Part shown: positions 1-10,465 of the stretch, piece by piece
How the letters are laid out: each line of letters opens with the position of its first letter
Position numbering within the stretch: the stretch's first letter is position 1
From: Diadophis punctatus similis
Taxonomy: Eukaryota; Chordata; Lepidosauria; Squamata; Dipsadidae
Length of the DNA stretch: 64,000 nt
Assembly: GCA_023053685.1 (NCBI GenBank)
Contig: JALIGW010000144.1
Span: forward strand, 93,477-157,476
Reading direction: 5' to 3'
The notes under the pieces: model-generated
What the model was told of the DNA's origin: nothing
Database searches by the model: none
The model's input: the letters and a program-made list of their open reading frames with translations, nothing else
Translations under genes and position numbers: made by a program

Positions 1-1998
1 GAAAAGGAAAGAAAAGGAGGAAAGGAAAGGAAAGGAAAGAGGAAAGAGGAAAGAGAAAGAAAGAGGAAAGAGGAAAGGAAGAAAAGGAAAGGAAAAGGAA
101 AAGGAAAGGAAAGGAAAGGAAAGAGGAAAGGAAGGAACAGGAAAGGAAAGAGGAAAGGAAAGAAAAGGAGGAAAGGAAAGGAAAGAGGAAAGGAAAGAGG
201 AAAGGAAAGGAAAGAGGAAGGAAAGGAAAGGAAAGGAAAGGAAAGGAGGAAAGGAAAGGAAGGAAAGAAAGAGGAAAGAGGGAAAGGAAAGGAAGGAAAG
301 GAAAGGAAAAGGAAGGAAAGGAAAGGAAAGGAAAGGAGGAAAGGAAAAGGAAAGGAAAGGAAAGGAAAGGAGGAAAGGAAAGGAAAGGGAGGAAAGGAAA
401 GGAAAGGAAAGGAAAGGAAAGGGAGGAAAGGAAAGGAAAGGAGGAAAGGAAAGGAAAGGAGGAAGGAAAGGAAAGAGAGGAAAGGAAAGGAAGGAAAGGA
501 AAGGAAAGGAGGAAAGGAAGGAAAGGAAAGGAAGGAAAGGAGAAGGAGGAAAGGGAAAGGAAAGAGGAAAGGAAAGGAAAGGAGGAAAGGAAAGGAGAAA
601 GGAAAAGGAAAGATAAGGAGGAAAGGAAAGGAAAGGAAGGAAAGGAAAGAAAGGAAAGGAGGAAAGGAAAGGAAAGGAAAAGGAAAGAGGAAAGGAGAAG
701 AAAGGAAAGAGGAAAAGAAAGGAAAGGAGGAAAGGAAAGGAAAGGAAAGAGGAAAGGAAAGGAAAGGAAAGGAAAGAGGAAAGGAAAGAGAAAGGAAAAG
801 GAGGAAAGGAAAGGAAAGGAACGAGGAGGAAGGGAAAGAGGAGAAAGGAAAGGAAAGGAAGGAAAGGAAAGGAAAGGAAAGGAAGAGGAAAGGAAAGAAA
901 GAAAGGAAAGAGGAAAAGAAAGGAAAGGAGGAAAGGAAAGGAAAGGAAAGAGGAAAGGAAAGGAAAGGAAAGGAAAGAGGAAAGGAAACGAAAGGGAAAG
1001 GAGGAAAGGAAAGGAAAGGAAAGAGGAAAGAGAAGAGGAAAGGAAAGGAAAGGAAAGGAAAGGAAAGGAAAGGAAAGGAAAGGAGGAAAGGAAAGGAAAG
1101 GAAAGGAAAAGAAAGAGGTAAAGGAAAGGAAAGGAAAGGAGGAAAGGAAAGGAAAGGAAAGGAAAGGGAAAGGAAAGGAAAGGGAAAGAGGAAAGGAAAG
1201 AAAAGGAGGAAAGGAAAGGAAAGGAAAGAGGAAAGGAAAGAGGAAAGGAAGAGGAAGGAAGAAAAGAAAAGGAAAGGAGGAAAGGAAAGGAAGGAAAGGA
1301 AAGGAAAGAGGAAAGAAAAGAAAAGGAAAGGAAAGGAGGAAAGGAAAGGAAAGGAAAGGAAAGAGGAAAGGAAAGAGGAAAGGAAAGGAGGAAAGGAAAG
1401 GAAAGGAAAGGAAAGGAAAGGAAGAGGAAAGGAGAGGAAAGGAAAGAGGAAAGGAAAGGAAAGGAAAGGAAAGAGGAAAGAAAAGAAAAGAAAAGGAAAG
1501 GAGGAAAGGAAAGGAAAGGAAAGGAAAGAGGAAAGGAGAGGAAAGGATAGAGGAAAGGAAAGGAAAGGAGGAAAGGAAAGGAAAGGAGGAAAGGAAAGGA
1601 AAGGAGGAAAGGAAAGGAAAGGAAAGGAAAGGAAAAGGCCGGAAAGGAAAGAAAAGGAAAGGAAAGGAGGAAAGGAAAGGAAAGGAAAGGAAAGAGGAAA
1701 GGAAAGAAAAGGAAAGGAAAGGAGGGAAAAGGAAAGGAAAGGAAAGGAAAGAGGAAAGGAAAGAAAAGGAAAGGAAAGGAGGAAAGGAAAGGAAAAGGAA
1801 AGGAAAGAGGAAAGGAAAGAAAAGGAAAGGAAAGGAGGAAAGGAAAGGAAAGGAAAGGAAAGAGGAAAGGAAAGGAAAGGAAAGGCAAGAGGAAAGGAAG
1901 GAAAGGAAAGGAAAAGGAAGGGAAAAGAAAGGAAAGGAAGGAAAGAGGAAAGGAAAGGAAAGAAAGGAAAGGAGGAAAGGAAGAGGAAGGAAAGGAAA
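1..1998. repeat. Polypurine GGAAA/GGAAAG satellite
   Basis: About 2 kb of almost pure A/G on the + strand, built from GGAAA pentamers with recurring AGGAGGAAA and AGAGGAAA variants. Pyrimidines are rare single substitutions. It starts at base 1, so it continues upstream. The irregular mixture of 5-, 8- and 10-base variants fits an old slippage-expanded satellite. No coding content. Confidence 0.97.
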
Positions 1999-2021
1999 CC
2001 ACTGATTTAGAGCCATACACA

Positions 2022-2064
2022 AGGATGGATGGATGGATGGATGGATGGTTGGAGACAGATAGAT

Positions 2065-2135
<71 letters not shown>

Positions 2136-2190
2136 CGACGACTCGAGACGAGAGAGAGAGAGAGAGGAGATGCGAGAGAGAGAGAGAGAG
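2022..2190. repeat. Compound microsatellite (GGAT)n-(ACAG)n-(CA)n-(GA)n
   Basis: Five adjoining short tandem arrays: GGAT, ACAG, CA, GA, then an interrupted GA tract. Open frames over it translate only the repeat and are not genes. Confidence 0.95.
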
Positions 2191-2639
2191 CCTGAAACTT
2201 TTCTTTTTCCTTCCTGCCTTCCCCTTTGGCCTTAAACTTTCTGCTGTTTTATTTATTCATATTTTTTTTTGTCAATTCACTGCACGGTGAGCCTCTGCAG
2301 TCCCAGTGGCTCCTTAATGCCTCCTCTTTCAAAGCAGCCGGCTTGCTTCAGAGTAATTACTCTGTAATTACTGACTGATTTGCTGTCACTAACAGAAGGG
2401 CAGGACAGGGCTTTGTGAATTGGCACTATTAGTGCCCTATTTAAAATGGCACCAGCGGCATCATTAAGCCCTTCACACTTCCATATTGTCACAGGCAAGG
2501 CCACCTCCTCGTCGCTTGGCTTGCCTTTGATGCAGGAAGCTCTGGACACACAAAAGGACTTTGGAAGGTTCTTTGGCATCATTGCCCACCAGCCCTGCAA
2601 CCCGATTTCACTGCCACGAGGCCTAAAATCCTGGCCTTA
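2191..2639. other. Single-copy-looking island, candidate conserved noncoding element
   Basis: No repeat family recognised. From about 2285 to 2530 it carries two TAATTA homeodomain-type cores close together and a mixed-composition, non-slippage sequence. Short open frames here have no recognisable domain. It is flanked by a microsatellite and a CR1 copy. Confidence 0.4.
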
Positions 2640-3531
2640 AGAACAATAACAAGGACAAGATGATTAGGGGACTGGAGGCTAAAACATACGATGAATGGTT
2701 GCAGAAATTATTAGGTATGTCTAGTTCAGTGATGGTGAACCTTTTTTCCCTCGGGTGCCAAAAGTGCGTGTGCGTGCGCTATCATGCACGGGCGAGTGCC
2801 CACACCCTTAATTCAATGCCTGGGGAGGGCGAAAACAGCCTCCCCTGCAGCCGCAGAGGTCCTCTGGAGGATGGAAACGGCCCATTTCCCGACTTCCGGT
2901 GGGCCCCAGTAGGCCCGTTTTTTGCCCTCCCCAGTTTCCAGAGGCTTCCCTGGAGCCTGGGGAGGGCAAAAACGCCCCCCCGCCTCCCCAGAGACCCTCT
3001 GGAAGCCTAAAATGCCCTCCCAGAGCCCCCGCGTGAGCCAAAAACCAGCTGGCCGGTGCGCACATGCACACTGGAACTGAGCTAGGGCAACAGCTCGCGT
3101 GCCAGCAGATATGGCTCCACGTGCCACCTGTGGCACGCGTGTCATAGGTTCGCCATCCCTGGTCTAGTTTAATGAAAAGAAGGACCAGGGATGACATGAT
3201 AGCAGTCTTCCAATATCTCAGGGGCTGCTACAAAGAAGAGGGAGGGTCAACTTATTCTCCAAAGCACCTGAGGGCAGGACAAGAAACAACGGATGGAAAC
3301 TAAACAAGGAGAGAAGCAACTTGGAACTAAGGAGAAATTTCCTGACAGTGAGAACAATGAATCAGTGAAAGGACTTGCCTCCAGAATTTATGGATTCTCC
3401 AACACTGGAGGTTTTTTAGAAGATATTGGACGGCCATTTGTCTGAAATGATATAGGGCTTCCTGCCTGAGCAGGGGGTTGGACTAGAAGACCTCCAAGGT
3501 CCCTTCCAATTCTGTGATTCTGTTATTCCGT
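2640..3531 (+). mobile_element. CR1 LINE 3' region, split by a hAT insertion
   Basis: 2640-2726 and 3162-3531 match the CR1 3' end seen many times in this window: agagaagagcaacaaagatg-like start, then the aaggagaaatttcctgacag and gggggttggactagaagacc signatures, ending near gattctgttattcc. It is 5'-truncated and frame-broken. The break is the 2727-3161 element with an exact target duplication. Confidence 0.93.
2727..3161. mobile_element. hAT MITE, family CAGTGATGG
   Basis: Termini CAGTGATGGTGAACC and GGTTCGCCATCCCTG are inverted repeats, flanked by the perfect 8-bp duplication GTCTAGTT (2719-2726 and 3162-3169), the hAT hallmark. The interior is GC-rich and noncoding. Relatives lie at 46800 and 49050. 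Confidence 0.93.
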
Positions 3532-3539
3532 TGTCCATC

Positions 3540-3777
3540 TGAGGATCACTTTATCACTATTTCCAACCTTCCCAGCCAGCTTCCAATAAGCAACGTCAAT
3601 GAGGTGAGCCGGATTCACTTAACAACCTGTGACTTCCTTAACTGCAATGATCCGCTGAACAACCATGGTTAAAAAAAAGGAGGACATTAAATCTGGCATA
3701 ACTCATTTAACAGCCGCTTTGCTTAACAGTGGAAATTCTGGTCGCAATTGTGCTGGTAAGCTAAGGACTATCTGTAG
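3540..3777. mobile_element. Mariner-type MITE (CAGGTAGTCC family), partial
   Basis: Carries the family's internal phrases (cacttaacaac, gcttaacagtgg) and a decayed end, ctaaggactatctgtag. About 60% of the element is present. Confidence 0.75.
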
Positions 3778-3872
3778 AAGAATGTGGAGTTGGCCTTGAA
3801 GAAATAATTCAACAAACATTAGGCCAACATTAGCTTAGATAGAGAGGAGAGGGTGAAGAAAAATCAAGATAG

Positions 3873-4118
3873 GAGCCGAGGTGGCGCAGTGGTTAAAAGC
3901 AGCACTGCAACTTACTTCAGCTGACTAGTTCAGCAGTTCAGCTGTTCAAATCTCACCGGCTCAAGGTTGACTCAGCCTTCCATCCTTCCGAGGTGGGTAA
4001 AATGAGGACCCAGATTGTTGGGGGCAATATGCTGAACTCTGTAAACCGCTTAGAGAGGGCTGTAAAGCACTATGAAGCGGTATATAAGTCTAAGTGCTAA
4101 GTGCTATTGCTATTGCTA
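3873..4118 (+). mobile_element. tRNA-derived SINE (squamate type, S1)
   Basis: Starts GAGCCGAGGTGGCGCAGTGG, where TGGCGCAGTGG acts as a pol III A box, and gttcaaatctc is a B box. The non-tRNA body (tgaggacccagattgttggg) and the LINE-like 3' end (gtaaaccgcttagagagggc) follow. The tail is a GCTATT repeat. Near full length. Confidence 0.92.
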
Positions 4119-4206
4119 AGATTGTCTCAGCTTAATTTTCTTTAATATAAGAGGGCAGAGTTAGAATCTCTGCCAAGTTTTCAGGAGTCTATTATAATTT
4201 TCTGAC

Positions 4207-4303
4207 ATAAGCAGGTAAGACATCCCCTGAAAATAAGACCTGGTGCTTATTTTGGTGCCCGAAAAGAAAATAAGACTGGGTCTTATTTTGGGGAAACACG
4301 GTA
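4207..4303. mobile_element. MITE fragment with ATAAGAC motifs
   Basis: Short AT-rich element ending in ggggaaacacggta, with repeated aaaataagac motifs. It resembles vertebrate MITEs ending TACCGTGTTTCCCC. Only part is present and no clear target duplication is seen. Confidence 0.55.
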
Positions 4304-4307
4304 TATA

Positions 4308-4664
4308 CAGGGGCGGGTTGCTTACTTACTGGTGCCGGTGCGCTGTGCGCGCATCTCCACAATTTGGGCGCGCGCATGCTCGCTATGCACGCATGCCCCC
4401 TTGCGCAATTTTGCTTCTGCGCATGCAAGGAAGCAAAATCTCGCTGAAATCTCTCTCATGCGCGCATTCCCTTGCAAGATTTCTGCAAGATTTTGCTTCC
4501 GCGCATGCGCAGAAACAAAATCGGCCAAAAATTCACCGAAAAAGATGGCGATGCGCGCGACGGACCAGCGGAGAGGGCTCCGGAGCGGTCGTGCGCAAAT
4601 TGCGCAATCGGCCGCTCCCTACCGGAGCTTTGTACAGGACAGCTCCGGCAGGAACCCACCTCTG
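4308..4664. mobile_element. hAT MITE, CAGGGGCGGG family, GC-rich interior
   Basis: Termini CAGGGGCGGGTT and GGAACCCACCTCTG. Flanks GGTATATA and CTTATATA match at 6 of 8. The interior is CpG-rich with several ATGCGCG motifs and a perfect GCGCATGCGC at 4501-4510. Overlapping frames on both strands are composition artefacts. Confidence 0.8.
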
Positions 4665-5150
4665 CTTATATACTACTTTACAGTGCTTTACAGCCAGGGG
4701 TGAAATGCTACCGGTTTGGCCTGGTTTGGGCATACTGGTAGCAATGGGCGCCAGTGGTTCGGAGAACCAGTAGCAGCAGCAGCGCAAGGCTCTGCCCACC
4801 TGCCCGGATGCCGCCATTTTCTTTTTTTAACCCTCTGCGCATGCGCAAAGCATTCTGCACATGCGCAGAGGGTAAAAAAGCGCACGCATGAGTGGAGCGG
4901 GGGTGAAAAAGAGTGCGAAGCATGCACTTCCGAACCGGTAAGAAAGGTAAGTAGATTTTGCTGATGTTTACAGCCCTCTCTAAGTGGTTTACGGAGTCAG
5001 CATACTGCTCCCCAAAAATCTGGGTCCTCATTTTACCGACCTTGGAAGGATGGAAGGCTGAGTCAACCTTGAGCCTGGTGAGGATCTAACTTTTGGCAGA
5101 CAGCAGAATAGCCTGCATTACTGCATTCTAACCACTGGGCCACCACGGCA
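4665..5150 (-). mobile_element. S1 SINE split by a hAT insertion
   Basis: 4665-4694 (3' end) and 4975-5150 (body and tRNA head) are one minus-strand S1 copy: agccctctctaagtggttta, then caatctgggtcctcattttac-type body, then cattctaaccactg...ccacc head. The intervening 4695-4966 element duplicates TTTACAGC exactly. Confidence 0.88.
4695..4966. mobile_element. hAT MITE inside an S1 SINE
   Basis: Begins CAGGGGTGAAATGC and is flanked by a perfect 8-bp duplication TTTACAGC (4687-4694 and 4967-4974). The centre is a GCCGCCATTTT motif followed by CCCTCTGCGCATGCGC and an inverted partner. The 3' terminus is degraded. Confidence 0.85.
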
Positions 5151-5223
5151 ACAGAATTTCATTTTTAATGGCTCATATCAGCTCTGCTATTCATTAGAGC
5201 CTGCCTACAGGTGATCACAGGAT

Positions 5224-5966
5224 ATATTTATTTATTTTATTTTATTTATTTATTTTGTCAAGTACGTGTTAGTAATATACATAGATGTAACATTGTTTAT
5301 GTACATAAGATTGGTACTGATAAGAGGGAACATTAGGACAGGGATGGTAGGCACACTGGTGCACTTATGCACGCCCCTTACTGACCTCTTAGGAATCGGG
5401 TGAGGTCAACAGTGGCCAGTCTGAGGGTAAAGTTTTGGGTCAGGTAGTGAGTTCTAGGCATTTACCACTCTGTTGCTAAAGTCACATTTTCTACAGTCAA
5501 GTTTGGAGCGGTTCACTTTGAGTTTGTATCTGTTATGTGCTCGTGTATTGTTGTGGTTGAAGCTGAAGTAGTCATTGACAGGAAGGACGTTGTAGCAGAT
5601 AATTTTATGAGTTACGCTTAGGTCGTGATGAAGGCGATGTAGTTCTAAGCTTTCTAAGCCCAGGATTTCAAGTCTGGTTGCGTAAGGTATTCTGTTGCGA
5701 GTAGAGGAGTGGAGGACTCTTCTTGTAAAGTATCTTGGGACACTTTCTAATGTATTTATGTCCGATATGCGGTGTGGGTTCCAGACAGATGAGCTGTATT
5801 CGAGGATTGGTCTGGCGAATGTTTTGTATGCTCTGGTTAGTAGTGTGATATTACCGGAGAAGAAGCTACGTAAGATTAGGTTAATAACTCTTGAAGCCTT
5901 TTTGGCGATGTTGTTGCAGTGGGCTTTGGCACTTAGGTCATTTGATCTCCTGCTCCTTTCCATACC
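5224..5966 (-). mobile_element. LINE-B (jockey-superfamily, CR1/L2/Rex-like) 3' fragment with RT C-terminal ORF
   Basis: The frame at 5454-5963 (169 aa) encodes the C-terminal region of a non-LTR reverse transcriptase, with AHCNNIAKKASRVINLILRS near the start, FARPILEYSSSVWNPH in the middle and LPVNDYFSFN further on. The 3' UTR with AAATAAATA tail lies at 5224-5300. The RT active site is absent, so this is a dead 5'-truncated copy. Confidence 0.88.
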
Positions 5967-6011
5967 AGAATGATCAAGTGGTTGGAGGATCTGGAAAGAG
6001 CTTTCTAACTT

Positions 6012-7175
6012 TACAGGCAGTCCTCCACTTACAACAGTTCACTTAGTGACCATTCAAATTAGAACAGCACTGATTTCCCCATTGTGAAAATCATTAACCC
6101 GGTGACAGTGAAGTTGAAACTGCCCTTAGGGACATTTTCACACTTATGAGCATTGCAGCAGCCCCATGGTCACATGATTAAAAATGGGACGCTTGGCAAC
6201 TGACTCATATTTATGACGGTTGCAGGGGCCCAGGGTCCTGGGATCACCGTTTGCGACCTTCTGACAAGCGAAACCAAGGGGAAAGCCCAATTCCCTTAAC
6301 AACCGGGTTACTAACATCAACCGCTGTGATTCACTCGTAAAATGGGGACACTCATGCCCTTATCACCTCCCAATTGGACTACTGTAATGCGCTCTACATG
6401 GGGCTACCCTTGAAGAGTATTCAGAGACTACAATTGGTGCAAAATGCGGCTGCGCGTGCTGTGGTGGGTGTTTCAAGATACACCCACGTAACACCCATAC
6501 TCCGCCAGTTGCATTGGCTGCCCATTGGTCTCCGGGTACAATTCAAGGTGTTGATCATCATCTTTAAAGCCCTACATGGCTTAGGACCAGGTTACCTCCG
6601 GGACCGCATTCTACCTCATACTTCCCTTCGACTGGTCAGGTCCCACAGAGGGGGTCTCCTCCAGGTCCCATCAGCCAAACAATGCCGACTGGTGGGGCCT
6701 AGGGGGAGGGCCTTCTTTGTAAGGGGCCCTGTTCTCTGGAACCAACTTTCCCCAGAGATCCGAATCATCCCCACCTTGCTGGCCTTCCGAAAAGCCATTA
6801 AGACATGGCTCTTCCTGCAGGCAGGGTTCTGAGACAATTTTACATCTGAGGCCTCCCCCATGTATGCATGGTGTTGTGTATCTTTTTAAAACTTTTTAAA
6901 AAATGTTTTTAATGATTTTATTGTTTGGTGTTCTTTAAAATACTGTACGCCGCCCTGAGTCCTTGGGGAGTAGGGCGAAGAATTCCCAAATAAATAAATA
7001 AATAAATAAACATTCACTGAACAACCGTCTCACTTAGCAACAGAATCCATGCCAGTTGTCAAGCATCCAAATTTTCATCAGGTGACCACGCGGATGCCGC
7101 GACGGTCGTAAGTGTGAAAAACGGTAATCAGTCACTTTGTTCAGTGCCGTTCTAAACTTTGAGCGGTCCTAAAAA
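6012..7175. mobile_element. Mariner-type MITE pieces surrounding an L2 insertion
   Basis: 6012-6355 starts caggcagtcctccacttaca and runs through the family body (gtcacatgatt, ggcaactgactcatatttat). It is interrupted by the L2 at 6359-7009, then 7010-7050 continues (cattcactgaacaaccgtctc). 7050-7175 is a second, opposite-oriented piece of the family. Confidence 0.75.
6359..7009 (+). mobile_element. L2-like LINE 3' end with RT C-terminal ORF
   Basis: Frame 6374-6832 (152 aa) opens [20 protein letters not shown] followed by [11 protein letters not shown], then [15 protein letters not shown] and [17 protein letters not shown], the usual RT thumb/C-terminal region of L2/Rex-type LINEs. It stops naturally at TGA. 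The 3' UTR ends in (AAATA)n. 5'-truncated, no catalytic motif. Confidence 0.92.
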
Positions 7176-7369
7176 CAAATGGGTTTAAAAAGAGGACTTC
7201 CTATATCAAAGATTGCTCTCTTGATGGTTGACATCTGACATTTTCTCTGAACAATCTCTGACCGGTAATTCTTCATGCATACCTTCCCTGTTTGGAATGT
7301 TAGATGTTAAGTGTTTTTTTCAGGTGAGACCAGTCTATCAGGGCAACCTGGTCTACCCAAATATGGGAC

Positions 7370-8005
7370 CAGGAGTGGGTTCCTAATTTTTTTACTACCA
7401 CTCTGTGGGCGTGGCTTATTTTGTGGGTGTGGCTTGCCAGCCATGTGACCGATGGGCGTGGGCCTCGGGAGCTTGGCAGCAGCCGGAGAAGTGGGGGGGC
7501 ATTGCCCACCCGCAACACAGCCCCCCACAGCGGGAGCAGCAAGACCGCGGCAGCGGTTCTTCTAGGAGGCTCCGTCCGGCCTGAATGCTTCTCCCCATTC
7601 GATGATCCTAGGCTCCTGCCACCTGTTCCCCCCCCTCAGCAGCTCGAGAAGCCTCGAACGTGTGAAAATGCCAGGGATCATTACTGGCGTTCGTGGCTTC
7701 TTGGACTGCTGAAGGGAGGGGAATGGAGATAGCTCCTGCATCCCGTTCTTTGAGCGTCGCACGCGCTCCCTCAGCCATCCTCCCCTGCTTGGACTCACTG
7801 TGGGATAGGAAGGCAGCGCATGCGCAGTGCCGGAAGCTCGGCTTCTGGGCATGTGCAGAAGAAATTTTTTTTAAAAATTTAAATTTTTTTTTAAAAAAAT
7901 GGTGGCACCCAGGCACCAGCAATCGACCGCACCGGTACTGTGACATCACCAGCGGACCACTACCGGTGCTATAGAGTGGACCGCACCGGTAGGAACCCAC
8001 CACTG
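7370..8005. mobile_element. hAT MITE, long CAGGGGTGGGTTCCTA family
   Basis: Termini CAGGAGTGGGTTCCTA and TAGGAACCCACCACTG form inverted repeats. Flanking 8-bp duplication TATGGGAC is perfect (7362-7369 and 8006-8013). At 636 bp it has close relatives at 20516, 35155 and 62766 sharing the whole interior. A GCGCATGCGC palindrome is at 7816-7825. Confidence 0.95.
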
Positions 8006-8104
8006 TATGGGACGGAGCATACTTGCTTCCGCTTTTACCTTTCAGCCCCAATCCAGGAGCCTTTTGCAGGCAGTCACTTTCACGACAAATTATTTTCATG
8101 TTGA

Positions 8105-8457
8105 ATTTATATTGACTTGCAACACTTCATTTAGTGACCATTCAAAGTTACAACGGCGCTGAAAAAAGTGACTTATGAATGTTTTTCACACTTACGACCG
8201 TTTTAGCATCCCACACTTGGCAACTAGTTCATATTTATGACAGTTACTGTCCCTAGGTTATGTGATCCTCTTTTGAGACCTTCTGACAAGCAAAGTCCAG
8301 ATTCACTTAACAACCATGTTACTAACTTAACAACGGCAGTGATTTGCTTAACAACTGTTACAAGAAAGGTTGTAAAATGGGACAAAACTCACTTAACATC
8401 TCCCTTGCCAATAGAAATTTTGGACTCAATTGTGGTCATAAGTTGAGGACTAGCCGT
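8105..8457. mobile_element. Mariner-type MITE copy
   Basis: Body phrases cattcaaagttacaacggcg, gacttatgaatgtttttcac and ttctgacaagcaaagtcc in family order, ending ataagttgaggactagccgt. Near full length and diverged. Confidence 0.85.
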
Positions 8458-8612
8458 ACACTTGATACTACCTTGCCTTGCTTCTGCCACAGTCATTCTG
8501 TTCCTATTTGCAGATCTTTGTATTCTGTTATTTTTTTCAGTTCTTTCTCTTCTCTTCTGCTCTAGCCAGGTACTGCCATATCCACTATTCAAACTTATTT
8601 TTTTAAAAAAAT

Positions 8613-8973
8613 TGTTAAGATATTCATGAACTGGGAGAAACAGTGGTAACAAGGTCAGCCAATGAATAGGCATAGCAACTAAGTCAGCCAATGGGAGCTA
8701 ACCATTTCTGAGTCTGTGCAGAGAATCGAAACTGGAATTTAAGCTTAAGGCTGGGTCCACTCTGCTCTCTGCACTCTCCTCTCTGTACTCTTCCACTTTG
8801 AACTCTGCTGAAATGAAACTAACTCTCCTGCTTGTGTTTACCTGTAACTGATTGAAGAAGAATTCTACTTGTGGTATTGTAAATATATATATTATTATGT
8901 TTATAAAGAAGTTATTGAATCTAGCTGAATCAGTCATCTGTGTGTGCTTCTGGAAATTGATTTTTCTGCAACA
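8613..8973 (+). mobile_element. Probable solo LTR
   Basis: TGTTAAG...CAACA ends, flanked by AAAAT and AACAT (4 of 5). It holds two CCAAT boxes (8657 and 8688 areas), an A/T-rich TATA-like stretch and a CT-rich R-like segment, the order expected of a + strand LTR. No internal retroviral sequence adjoins it. Family not identified. Confidence 0.5.
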
Positions 8974-9034
8974 AACATTAATACATTTGATTTGATTTTT
9001 TAATTTGTGTCAAATGGTGGACAGATGTTTATGC

Positions 9035-9358
9035 CTAAGTAAGGCCACACTTGAAATACTGCATCCGGTTTTGGTCGCCATGATGTAAAAAAAGATGTTG
9101 AGATTCTAGAAAGAGTGCAGAGAAGAGCAACAAAGATGATTAGGGGACGGGAGGCTAAAACATATAAAGAACGGTTGGTGGAATTGGGCATGTCTAGTCT
9201 AATAAGAAAGAAAGACTAGGGGGTGACATGATAGCAGTGTTCCAATACTTCAGGGGTTGCCACAAAGAAGAGGGAGTCAAGCCGAAAAAGCCAATGCAAT
9301 TCTAGGCTGCATTAACCCAGGGGGATAGAATCAAGATCACGAGAAATAACACTAGCAC
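9035..9358 (+). mobile_element. CR1 LINE fragments, rearranged
   Basis: 9035-9278 holds aaggccacacttgaaatact through gagggagtcaa. 9279-9358 holds a segment that normally lies upstream (gccaatgcaattctaggctg), so two pieces are joined out of order or represent two copies. Confidence 0.82.
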
Positions 9359-9743
9359 TGTCAATTATGAAGCGAACCTGGCGGAAGCCATATTGTGCTG
9401 CCTCATAGTTTCCAAGAAGCCTAAGAAAAGGAAGGGAGGGGGGAAGTAGATAGCCCAGCTAACAGTCAAAATAAAAAGTTTTCCTGTGGGAACCAAGGTC
9501 ATCGTAACGGGTGGCTGGTGAAGGAGGAGAGGAGCCTGCCGGCTATATTCATTGGACAATGTGACTGGTGACACCTGGGAGGGGGAAAGTTTTACTCTTT
9601 CAATTAGGTGAAAACCACGGGAACTTTCAGAGTTGGTTTTCACTGGCTGTGCCAATATGATGTATCCAATAAACATGTTCTTTGAGGAATATACCTGCCT
9701 CAGAGTTCTGCTTTCAATGGGTGCATTACTCGGAAGGCTGACA
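9359..9743 (+). mobile_element. Solo LTR inserted in CR1
   Basis: Ends TGTCA and TGACA are exact inverted repeats. It interrupts a CR1 consensus that resumes with cgctttataagactttggta. An AATAAA signal (in ccaataaacatg, about 9667) lies near the 3' end as expected for a + strand LTR. A clean target duplication is not visible. Confidence 0.62.
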
Positions 9744-10367
9744 TCCGCTTTATAAGACTTTGGTAAGACCACACTTGGAATACTGCATCTAATTTCAATC
9801 ACAATACAAAAAAAGATGTTGGGACTCTGGAAAGAGTGCAGAGAAGAGCAACAAAGATGATTAAGGGGCTGGAGGCTAAAACATAAGAACGGTTGCAGGA
9901 ATTGGATATGTCTGGTCTAGTGAAAAGAAGGACTAAGGGTGACATGATATCAGTGTTCCAATATCTGAGGGGCTGCCACAAACAAGAGGGAGTCAAGCTA
10001 TTCTCCAAAGCACCTGAGGGCAGGACAAGAATGGAACGGATGGAAACTATTTTACTCTTATTCATGCTTGTACTTTTACATATATATTCAATCATGTTTT
10101 ACTGTTTATACTTTGCTTATAATCATATATGCTTGACAAATAAACAAATACAAATACTAATCAAGGAGAGAAGCAACCTAGAACTAAGGAGAAATTTCCT
10201 GACAGTTAGAACAATTAACCAGTGGAACAACTTGCCTTCAGAAGTTGTGAATTCTCCAACACTGGAAGTTTTTAAGAAGAGATTGTATAAACATTTGTCT
10301 GAAGTGATGTAGGGTTTCCTGCCTAAGCAGGGGGTTGGACTAGAAGACCTCCAAGGTCCCTTCCAAC
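9744..10367 (+). mobile_element. CR1 LINE 3' region with LINE-B insertion
   Basis: Contiguous CR1 3' end from the accacacttggaatactgca phrase through ggggttggactagaagacct to the ttccaactctattc tail that becomes the (ATTCT)n array. The insertion at 10048-10158 interrupts the phrase ggaaacta/atcaaggag. Frames are short and broken. Confidence 0.93.
10048..10158 (+). mobile_element. Very short LINE-B 3'-end insertion
   Basis: Only about 110 bp of LINE-B 3' UTR (ttttactcttattcatgctt to the acaaataaacaaatacaa tail). It sits inside CR1, and an ACTA repeat on both sides marks the target duplication. Confidence 0.82.
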
Positions 10368-10465
10368 TCTATTCTATTCTATTCTATTCTATTCTATTCT
10401 ATTCTATTCTATTCTATTCTATTCTATTCTATTCTATTCTATTCTATTCTATTCTATTCTATTCC
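10368..10465. repeat. (ATTCT)n microsatellite at a CR1 tail
   Basis: About twenty uninterrupted ATTCT units start directly from the CR1 3' terminus ttccaactctattc, consistent with expansion of the LINE's own terminal repeat. Confidence 0.97.

Noticed and set aside
3873..3960. tRNA gene
   Set aside because: A and B boxes are present but the sequence does not fold to a full cloverleaf and continues into a SINE body.
5454..5963. Host gene of 169 codons
   Set aside because: The translation is the RT C-terminus of LINE-B and recurs at seven other places in the window.
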